Source of the DNA: an uncultured Mucilaginibacter sp. | GTDB lineage: Bacteria > Bacteroidota > Bacteroidia > Sphingobacteriales > Sphingobacteriaceae | Assembly: GCA_903891475.1 (NCBI GenBank) | Contig: CAITEP010000050.1 | Location: 1-38,939 of the forward strand | Reading direction: 5' to 3' | Length of the DNA stretch: 38,939 nt | In this document: piece by piece, positions 17,401 through 23,372 of the stretch | How positions within the stretch are numbered: the stretch's first letter is position 1 | How the letters are laid out: the number at the start of each line of letters is the position of its first letter | Notes under the pieces: generated by a model | Database searches by the model: none | Told to the model about the DNA's origin: nothing | What the model saw: only the letters and a program-made list of their open reading frames with translations | Made by a program: the position numbers and the translations under genes

Positions 17401-17796
17401 ATGAACTGGAAAATAATTCTGCAACTGTCAATCTTTGGCCTCATTATGGCCTTTGGTACGGTATCGTTAATTCCCCAAATAATTGAACCTGTTTTTTGGC
17501 TGACTATTTTCGCATTCAATGCCTTTGTAATAGCGAAGGTTTGCGATTGCAAATACTTTTTACATGGCTTTTGTGTAAGCTTAGTAAATTGCATTTGGAT
17601 AGTTGGCGTACATGTGCTTTTTGCCAAGGCTTATACCGAAAACCATTTAATGGTTATTGAAAGCATGCCAGGCTCATTGGCTTACCATCCTCGTTTAGGG
17701 ATGATAGTTACCGGGCCTATGTTTGGTATTATTTCGGGCTTGGTTTTAGGTTCGTTCGCTTGGGTTGCCTCTAAATTGGTTAAAAAGGCAAATTAA
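17401..17796 (+). CDS. Small four-helix membrane protein
   Basis: A 131-residue protein with about four membrane segments (roughly 5-27, 31-50, 57-77 and 104-126) and a short polar loop between the third and fourth. I do not recognise a domain. It begins 81 bases after the response regulator gene on the same strand, so it could be a downstream target or simply a neighbour. A strong bidirectional terminator closes it. Confidence 0.75.
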   Translation: MNWKIILQLSIFGLIMAFGTVSLIPQIIEPVFWLTIFAFNAFVIAKVCDCKYFLHGFCVSLVNCIWIVGVHVLFAKAYTENHLMVIESMPGSLAYHPRLGMIVTGPMFGIISGLVLGSFAWVASKLVKKAN

Positions 17797-17810
17797 ACGG
17801 ATAGGCAAAA

Positions 17811-17845
17811 CTTGGGTTTGCCATTTACAAACCCAAGCTATATTT
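17811..17845. terminator. Bidirectional intrinsic terminator
   Basis: A perfect 10-bp stem, CTTGGGTTTG (17811-17820) with CAAACCCAAG (17828-17837), and a seven-base loop. T-rich tracts lie on both sides for the two strands. It separates the convergent genes ending at 17796 and 17856. Confidence 0.85.
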
Positions 17846-17855
17846 TATTTGTTAA

Positions 17856-18176
17856 TTACCTCTTGAATTTTGGATTAAAGGCAATGAGGTAGGCCATGTT
17901 ATTATGCGAGGCCGAATTTACTTCGATGCCGTAATCGGTATGCCCGGGCATCTGTAATAATTTTGATTTTACCACTCTGAATAATTCAAATAACGATTCC
18001 TGAGCAGGGTGTGCGCTTACGGTTGGATAATAGTCTTTTTCTATTTTCTTTCGTTCTACGTCGCTCACCAAACTAAATTCCCATCCTTCGGGGGTGCTTT
18101 GGCCAAATTCGCTGGCACAATTTTTAAGGTCATATATATATTCCCTTGCTTGTATTTCTATTGATTTTTCAGCCAT
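17856..18176 (-). CDS. Hypothetical protein, 106 residues
   Basis: A soluble 106-residue protein of unknown role, beginning MAEKSIEIQAREYIYDL. It is mixed alpha/beta with a helical middle (ESLFELFRVVKSKLLQM) and a C-terminal strand region (NMAYLIAFNPKFKR). No signal peptide, membrane helix or known motif is seen. Its ATG shares one base with the TAA of the upstream 45-residue gene (18176-18313), so the two are translationally coupled and probably act together. Confidence 0.7.
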   Translation of the reverse strand: MAEKSIEIQAREYIYDLKNCASEFGQSTPEGWEFSLVSDVERKKIEKDYYPTVSAHPAQESLFELFRVVKSKLLQMPGHTDYGIEVNSASHNNMAYLIAFNPKFKR

Positions 18177-18313
18177 TATTTTTTCTTTTTAGCAGCTTCC
18201 ATAATTGGTTTCACCACATCGCCTTTGCCGGTTTGATAATCGGAAAGTGATTTTTTACCGCCCGGCGCTGCAGGCTTCTTTTTTTCTTTTACTGCTTGTT
18301 TGTCTTTACTCAT
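18176..18313 (-). CDS. Very small basic protein coupled to the 106-residue gene
   Basis: A 45-codon gene: ATG at 18311-18313, TAA at 18176-18178. The product starts MSKDKQAVKEKKKPAAPGG and ends EAAKKKK. It is highly basic (about a third Lys), low in complexity, and likely disordered, with a core SLSDYQTGKGDVVKPI that looks constrained. The TAATG junction with the next gene supports real translation. Function unknown; nucleic acid or acidic partner binding would fit the charge but is speculative. Confidence 0.65.
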   Translation of the reverse strand: MSKDKQAVKEKKKPAAPGGKKSLSDYQTGKGDVVKPIMEAAKKKK

Positions 18314-18660
18314 GGTTTTTAGAATTTAAAGTGTGTTAAACCGGATAATAGATGCGGAATTAACTGTCGGCTTGGTTAATGACAGTTACATAGGGTAAAT
18401 AATGCACCGGCTATAAGTAGGAATAGTTTATTAGGAAACAAACAAATGGGCGTTTTGTTACACAATAAACTATATTTAGGTAAGATAAGGTTTTTTAATT
18501 ATTAATGGGTGTTTTATTATTGATAATACCATATAAATTGATTTTATCTAAATTTTACAATTTTTTATAGGAAAATAGCTAACAGATAAAATCAAAAATT
18601 TATACCTTTGGAAATATTTCGAGATAACGTATTTTAAATACATACCAAAACAATATAAAA
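18314..18660. repeat. Spacer with two inverted repeats
   Basis: This 347-base spacer has no gene. TAACTGTC (18361-18368) is inverted as GACAGTTA (18381-18388), 48 bases upstream of the small basic gene start. ATAGTTTATT (18423-18432) is inverted as AATAAACTAT (18464-18473), with further partial pairing inside the loop (ACAAA with TTTGT). Either could be an operator or RNA hairpin for the flanking divergent genes. Confidence 0.55.
18603..18610 (+). promoter_or_regulatory. Candidate -7 box of the SPW-repeat gene
   Basis: TACCTTTG matches TAnnTTTG exactly and lies 50 bases before the ATG, giving a leader of roughly 45 bases. No clear TTTG element was found at the expected upstream distance. Confidence 0.5.
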
Positions 18661-19068
18661 ATGAAACCATTCATTTCAACTAAATTTTACGGATACTTTA
18701 ATTATCTACTGGCCATCACTTTAATAGCGTCGCCTTGGCTGTTTGGTTTTAATAATGGCTCGAGCGCAGCATTATTAATACCAATATACTTTGGTTGGCT
18801 GCAGCTTATTATGGCAATTTTTGTTAATAACGAAGGTGGAATTATTAAGCAATTCCCGATGCCTACACACTTGGTTTTAGATGTATTTATGGGCTTTATT
18901 ATCATGGTATCTCCTTGGTTATGGGCTTTTGATAAGGAAGAATTTTTGCCACAATTTATATTGGGCTTGGTATTGTTTTGTTTAGGCTTGTTTACCAAGA
19001 GGTCACCCTTCTCTGATGATAGTCACCGCTCCATTGTAATCAGCGATGGTTTGCCATCAAACCACTAA
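18661..19068 (+). CDS. SPW repeat membrane protein
   Basis: A 135-residue membrane protein with two SPW repeats: SPW at 24-26 (IASPWLFGF) and at 84-86 (MVSPWLWAF), each at the end of a membrane helix, followed by a second helix (PIYFGWLQLIMAIF and LPQFILGLVLFCLGLF). This gives four helices as two repeats of helix-SPW-helix. The last 25 residues are soluble. The molecular function of the SPW family is not known. The gene is monocistronic, with a promoter candidate upstream and a strong terminator downstream. Confidence 0.85.
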   Translation: MKPFISTKFYGYFNYLLAITLIASPWLFGFNNGSSAALLIPIYFGWLQLIMAIFVNNEGGIIKQFPMPTHLVLDVFMGFIIMVSPWLWAFDKEEFLPQFILGLVLFCLGLFTKRSPFSDDSHRSIVISDGLPSNH

Positions 19069-19088
19069 AAATAAGACTTTAAGTTTTT

Positions 19089-19129
19089 TAAATAAGGGTC
19101 AAGACTTGTGTTTTGACCCTTATTTTTTG
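19089..19129 (+). terminator. Intrinsic terminator of the SPW-repeat gene
   Basis: AATAAGGGTCAA (19091-19102) pairs with TTGACCCTTATT (19113-19124), a perfect 12-bp stem followed by a T run. Confidence 0.85.
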
Positions 19130-19216
19130 TCTAAAGTTTTCATAATAACTTGATTATGTGTTGGTAATGTTGTCGATGTTATTTAAAGAGGCAATATGAA
19201 AAAGGTAAAATTTTTT

Positions 19217-19224
19217 TATATTTG
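19217..19224 (+). promoter_or_regulatory. Candidate -7 box of the DUF1624 gene
   Basis: TATATTTG is an exact match to TAnnTTTG and ends 12 bases before the ATG at 19237, implying a very short leader. It follows the SPW gene terminator, so the downstream gene needs its own promoter. Confidence 0.5.
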
Positions 19225-19236
19225 AAGAAAGCTTGA

Positions 19237-20421
19237 ATGAACGCGATAAATAGCAATAGGATTACATCCATAGATTTTCTTCGTGGTAGTATCATGGTCA
19301 TCATGGCACTTGATCATGTTCGCGATTATTTATATTCCGGTTCATTTTATTTTGACCCGCTCGATCTATCTAAAACTAGTGGCATATTATTTTTTACCCG
19401 GTGGATAACACATTTCTGCATGCCTATATTTATGCTACTGGCTGGCACATCGGCCTATCTAGTAGGGCAAAAGAAACCAAAACCAGAACTATCAGCTTTT
19501 TTGATAAAACGAGGATTATGGCTTATTTTTCTGGAAATGATTATAATAAACTTAGGCTGGAATTTCAACATTACCTTCCCCATGTTTTTCTTTATTACTA
19601 TTTGGGCTTTGGGGGTAGCAATGATAGTGTTGGCTGGCATTATCCACCTGCAACCAAAATTAATACTTGCCATTTGCCTTATAATTGTTTTTAGTCATAA
19701 TTTATTAGATAATATACACATCAATGGCAATACCTTGCCAGCATTTGGTTGGGCAATGCTACATGCGCAACAAGTATTTTTTTGGCACGGCGAAACTTTT
19801 TTAGTGGGCTATCCCCTTATTCCGCTCATAGCTGTAATGCCATTGGGATATTGCCTTGGCCAGTGGTATGCCAAGGGATATGAGGTGGCAAAGCGGCAAA
19901 AAAAACTGCTTACAGTTGGCGCGGCTTCCCTGGGTTTATTCATCCTGCTGCGCTATAGCAATTTATATGGCGATCCATCAAAATGGAGTGTACAAAATGA
20001 CGCCTTTTTTACCTTCCTATCGTTTTTAAATGTGAGTAAGTACCCTCCTTCATTGCTTTATTTACTACTTACATTGGGTAGTGCTTGCATCTTCCTGTCT
20101 GTTACCGAGCAATTAAAAGGAAGATTGGCAAATATAATATCAGTTTATGGTAGGGTACCCATGTTTTATTACTTAGTGCATATTTATGTTATTCATATAA
20201 TTGCCACAGTAGCTTCCGCCTTGATACAAGGGCAGGATTGGCATATTTGGTTCCTGACCAAGCCAATATGGTTTACCAGAAACCTAAAAGGTTATGGTTT
20301 TTCATTGCCAGTGGCTTATTTAATTTGGGCAGGTATAGTTGTGGGCTTATACCCATTATGCAAATGGTACGATACTTATAAACAAGCTAATAAACAAAAA
20401 TGGTGGCTTAGTTATTTGTAA
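19237..20421 (+). CDS. DUF1624/COG3503 acetyltransferase-like membrane protein
   Basis: A 394-residue protein with about ten membrane helices, related to the heparan-alpha-glucosaminide N-acetyltransferase-like family. The N-terminal hallmark is RITSIDFLRGSIMV, then ALDHVRDY with Asp26-His27, and HFCMPIFMLLAGTSAYL. Further features are HGETFLVGYPLIP and a C-terminal VHIYVIHIIA helix. By family analogy it may transfer an acyl group across the inner membrane to a sugar or envelope glycan, but the acceptor is unknown. It has its own promoter candidate. Its 3' end overlaps that of the convergent phosphatase-like gene by ten bases. Confidence 0.85.
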   Translation: MNAINSNRITSIDFLRGSIMVIMALDHVRDYLYSGSFYFDPLDLSKTSGILFFTRWITHFCMPIFMLLAGTSAYLVGQKKPKPELSAFLIKRGLWLIFLEMIIINLGWNFNITFPMFFFITIWALGVAMIVLAGIIHLQPKLILAICLIIVFSHNLLDNIHINGNTLPAFGWAMLHAQQVFFWHGETFLVGYPLIPLIAVMPLGYCLGQWYAKGYEVAKRQKKLLTVGAASLGLFILLRYSNLYGDPSKWSVQNDAFFTFLSFLNVSKYPPSLLYLLLTLGSACIFLSVTEQLKGRLANIISVYGRVPMFYYLVHIYVIHIIATVASALIQGQDWHIWFLTKPIWFTRNLKGYGFSLPVAYLIWAGIVVGLYPLCKWYDTYKQANKQKWWLSYL

Positions 20422-20741
20422 ATCAGGTATTCTTCTAGTAATCCTTTTAATATTTGTATCAATTCTGCATCCTCAAATGTATATTCATCAGGTATATTTA
20501 AGGTTATTATCTGTTTATCAGCCAGCAATTCCCGGAAATTTTGATGAAGGATATCTTTATGCTTACGTTCCATCACAAAAATAACATCGGCCCAGGTTAT
20601 TAGTTTTTCATTTACTTTAATTCTAGCTTTTTCGCTGGTTCCGGCCGAACGCGCGCAATAAAGTGTATGCCCTTTAAAAAGCAACTCGGCAGTAGGGCTA
20701 CGCCATTGGTTTTTACTGCATACAAAAAGTAAATTTCTCAA
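20412..20741 (-). CDS. Small predicted protein tyrosine phosphatase (COG4551 type)
   Basis: A 109-residue cytoplasmic protein with the low-molecular-weight phosphatase P-loop near the N-terminus: LLFVCSKNQWRSPTAE, with Cys8 and Arg14 in the CX5R arrangement and Ser15 after it. It is shorter than classical low-molecular-weight phosphatases (about 150 residues), and there is no obvious DPY-type acid loop near the end, only IPDEYTFED (about residues 83-91), which is the usual replacement in this subgroup. The start is ATG at 20739-20741. It is convergent and overlaps the DUF1624 gene by ten bases. The physiological substrate is unknown. Confidence 0.82.
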   Translation of the reverse strand: MRNLLFVCSKNQWRSPTAELLFKGHTLYCARSAGTSEKARIKVNEKLITWADVIFVMERKHKDILHQNFRELLADKQIITLNIPDEYTFEDAELIQILKGLLEEYLIYK

Positions 20742-21077
20742 TTGGTATATTGTTTGAATTATTTATTAACTGCAAATATTGATGACTCTTTAATATCGAC
20801 AAAAATATTCTTTTAACCCATTTCCTAAACTTTCGATAAGTTACAAAATCAGCTAATTTCTATCCTAATTATTTTTTATTATAAATATTTGGTTGTTACC
20901 ATTTTTGCTTGTTATCTTTAACATCGGTAAAGCCAATTATATTTCCTTGCTTCTAGGATTGTTTTTTTAGTAATTAAATACAGCTATTAGCTTAGCTATA
21001 AATTTTTTAATAGGTAGTTATTTGCAGATTTATATTAGCAATAAGCTAGTTGTTCATCAAAAAAAATAAGATTAATA
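20742..21077. other. AT-rich spacer upstream of the nagB control region
   Basis: No gene or clear RNA is seen here. A one-mismatch -7 box (TATCTTTA, near 20914) is present. The useful part of the spacer begins with the palindrome at 21078. Confidence 0.5.
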
Positions 21078-21103
21078 AACTTATTAAAAAAATTTAATAA
21101 GTT
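21078..21103. promoter_or_regulatory. Perfect 11-bp palindrome, candidate operator
   Basis: AACTTATTAAA (21078-21088) is inverted exactly as TTTAATAAGTT (21093-21103) around an AAAA centre. It lies 13 bases upstream of the -7 box at 21117, covering the -33 region, where a bound dimeric regulator would block or assist polymerase. No T run follows at once, so it is not a terminator. Confidence 0.6.
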
Positions 21104-21116
21104 GAGATTCTTTTAT

Positions 21117-21124
21117 TACTTTTG
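21117..21124 (+). promoter_or_regulatory. -7 box of the nagB leader transcript
   Basis: TACTTTTG matches TAnnTTTG exactly. Transcription would start near 21129. The -33 position falls in the palindrome; only a partial TTTA element is seen there (21093-21096). Confidence 0.6.
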
Positions 21125-21128
21125 TAAG

Positions 21129-21241
21129 TAGGAATGCGAAGATCCCCTAAAAACGAAAATTACGTTAGCCTTATGTCGGTAAGGTGTAATTTTAATAGTA
21201 AATTAGTTTGATTGAAATCCCTGCGAATGCAGGGATTTTTT
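21129..21241 (+). ncRNA. Structured leader or small RNA upstream of nagB
   Basis: About 113 nucleotides between a -7 box and an intrinsic terminator. The central hairpin has AAAATTAC (21156-21163) paired with GTAATTTT (21186-21193) and inside it CCTTA (21169-21173) paired with TAAGG (21180-21184). The 5' segment AGATCCC (21140-21146) can pair with GGGATTT (21232-21238), the 3' arm of the terminator, so two exclusive folds are possible. No promoter box is seen in the 36 bases between the terminator and the nagB ATG, so the gene would rely on readthrough. It may be an attenuator or riboswitch-like leader; a free-standing RNA, for example a 6S-like one, is the main alternative. Confidence 0.55.
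21215..21241 (+). terminator. Strong intrinsic terminator directly before nagB
   Basis: AAATCCCTGC (21215-21224) and GCAGGGATTT (21229-21238) form a perfect 10-bp stem with a GAAT loop, and the T run extends to 21241. It ends 36 bases before the ATG of the gene on the same strand. Confidence 0.88.
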
Positions 21242-21277
21242 AATATATTAACAGTTTTATCAAAATAAACCTATTAA

Positions 21278-23197
21278 ATGGCCAGATTAAATTTATTAGA
21301 AGAAACCCGTTACGAGAAACTCCCGGTAACGGTTTACAGCGATCAGAAAACCGCCTCAATAGCCGTTGCCAATCGCATAGCTGCTTTGATCCGTAAAAAA
21401 ACAGCAAATGGCGAAAAAACAATTCTTGGTTTAGCAACTGGTGTTACTCCCATAGCCGTTTATGCCGAATTAGTGCGCCAACATAAAGAAGAAGGGTTGA
21501 GCTTTAAACAAGTAATTACCTTTAATTTAGATGAATATTATCCGATGCAGCCTAATGCGGTTCAGAGTTATGTTACTTTTATGTACGATAATTTATTTAG
21601 TCATATTGATATTGATAAAGCAAACGTAAATATACCCGATGGTACATTAAATAAAGATGAGGTTACCCAATTTTGCTTGGCATATGAGCAAAAAATAAGC
21701 AAACTGGGTGGTCTTGATTTACAAATTTTGGGTATTGGCCGTACGGGTCACATTGGTTTTAACGAGCCAGGTTCAGCTCCAAATTCGGGTACTAGGTTAG
21801 TTACACTGGATGATTTGACCCGAAGTGACGCCTCTCGCGATTTTGGTGGAAAATCAAACGTGCCAACCAAAGCCATTACAATGGGAATAGGTACTATTTT
21901 TAAAGCCAGAGAAATTATATTGATGGCCTGGAGCCAAAAAAAGGCGCCTATTATCAAGAAAGCGGTTGAAGGTGAAATTTCGGGCGATGTGCCGGCTACT
22001 TTCCTACAACTTTCTGACAATGTAGAGTTTGTATTAGATGAAGCCGCAGCTTCCTCACTTACTCGTTTCAATACTCCTTGGCTGGTTAAAGATTGCATCT
22101 GGGAAAATAAACTCAAGAAAAAAGCGGTAATATGGTTGGCCGAAACCTTAAAGAAACCAATTTTAAAACTTACAGAAGAAGATTATAATAACCATGGTAT
22201 GGCTCAACTAGCGGTTGAGCAAGGTCCGGTTTATGATATTAACATTGATATTTTTAATCAGCTGCAACATACCATAACTGGCTGGCCGGGCGGCAAACCA
22301 AATGCCGATGATACCCAAAGACCTGAAAGAGCATTACCTGAACAAAAACGCTCCATTATATTTTCACCACATCCGGATGATGATGTGATTTCGATGGGTG
22401 GTACTTTTATTCGTTTGGTTGACCAAGGGCATGATGTGCATGTAGCCTATCAAACATCAGGTAATACGGCAGTTTGGGACGATGATGTATTACGCTTTGT
22501 TGAATTTGCCATTGATTTTAACCACAGTGCGGGAGAAGACACCACCAAGTTGAAAGGCATATATGAAGATATGCGTGCTTTTATGCCAACAAAAAAACCT
22601 AACCAAATTGATACCAAAGAAATTCGGGATGTAAAAGGTTTTATACGCAAAACTGAAGCCATTTCGGGCGCACGATATGCCGGTTTAAAAGACGAAAATA
22701 TCCATTTTATGGCACTTCCATTTTACGAAACCGGTAAAATTAAAAAGAATGCGGTTGGCGAAGAAGACGTAAAGTTAACCATGGAGCTTTTGCAAAAAAT
22801 CAAACCGCATCAGGTTTTTGCTGCGGGCGATTTTGCCGACCCCAATGGCACCCATATAGTTTGTTTCAGAATTGTGGTTGAGGCTTTAAACCGACTAAAG
22901 GCTACCGAAGCATGGGTAAGTGATTGCTGGCTATGGATGTACCGTGGTGCTTGGCACGAGTTTGAAACTTGGGAAATTGAAATGGCTGTTCCGCTATCAC
23001 CACAAGAGGTGATACGTAAACGGAACGCGATATTTAAACACCAATCTCAAAAGGATAGACCCGTATTCCCCGGAGATGATGCAAGAGAGTTTTGGGTGAG
23101 GGCTGAAGACCGTACGCGCGAAACTGCCCAAAACTACGATAAGCTAGGCATGGCAGAATATGAAGCTATGGAAGCTTTTGTAAGATATCATTACTAG
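21278..23197 (+). CDS. nagB: Glucosamine-6-phosphate deaminase fused to PIG-L deacetylase domain
   Basis: A two-domain protein of 639 residues. The N-terminal half (about 10-290) is a NagB-type deaminase converting glucosamine-6-phosphate to fructose-6-phosphate and ammonia: LATGVTP phosphate loop, Asp85 in TFNLDEYYP, and His158 in GRTGHIGFNEPG. The C-terminal half (about 355-630) is a PIG-L/LmbE zinc deacetylase fold with HPDDD at 365-369 and a later metal-site region near FADPNGTH. Such fusions are common in Bacteroidota, and the PIG-L half may deacetylate GlcNAc-type substrates before deamination, but this is inferred. It would link cell wall or chitin amino sugar recycling to glycolysis. 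Expression appears to pass through the leader and terminator just upstream. Confidence 0.93.
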   Translation: MARLNLLEETRYEKLPVTVYSDQKTASIAVANRIAALIRKKTANGEKTILGLATGVTPIAVYAELVRQHKEEGLSFKQVITFNLDEYYPMQPNAVQSYVTFMYDNLFSHIDIDKANVNIPDGTLNKDEVTQFCLAYEQKISKLGGLDLQILGIGRTGHIGFNEPGSAPNSGTRLVTLDDLTRSDASRDFGGKSNVPTKAITMGIGTIFKAREIILMAWSQKKAPIIKKAVEGEISGDVPATFLQLSDNVEFVLDEAAASSLTRFNTPWLVKDCIWENKLKKKAVIWLAETLKKPILKLTEEDYNNHGMAQLAVEQGPVYDINIDIFNQLQHTITGWPGGKPNADDTQRPERALPEQKRSIIFSPHPDDDVISMGGTFIRLVDQGHDVHVAYQTSGNTAVWDDDVLRFVEFAIDFNHSAGEDTTKLKGIYEDMRAFMPTKKPNQIDTKEIRDVKGFIRKTEAISGARYAGLKDENIHFMALPFYETGKIKKNAVGEEDVKLTMELLQKIKPHQVFAAGDFADPNGTHIVCFRIVVEALNRLKATEAWVSDCWLWMYRGAWHEFETWEIEMAVPLSPQEVIRKRNAIFKHQSQKDRPVFPGDDAREFWVRAEDRTRETAQNYDKLGMAEYEAMEAFVRYHY

Positions 23198-23236
23198 CAA
23201 TAAAGCTGGCAAGCGATAAATTTAGTTTTAATATTA

Positions 23237-23282
23237 GTTTATAATGGGCGGTGTTTTCATAATGCTGCCCATTTTTATAAAC
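23237..23282 (+). terminator. Probable terminator after nagB
   Basis: AATGGGC (23243-23249) pairs with GCCCATT (23267-23273) and the outer GTTTATA/TATAAAC segments extend the pairing; a short T run lies on the 3' side. Confidence 0.6.
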
Positions 23283-23372
23283 AATTATTTATCACCTAAA
23301 TGGCTTAAAATACAATTTGCACCTCCGCTTTTCGTTTTGCATCTTTAGCACTTTAATTATTGTAAATAAAAA

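Noticed and set aside
20742..21077. Possible second promoter or small RNA in the AT-rich spacer
   Set aside because: Only a one-mismatch -7 box and no stable hairpin or T run were found.
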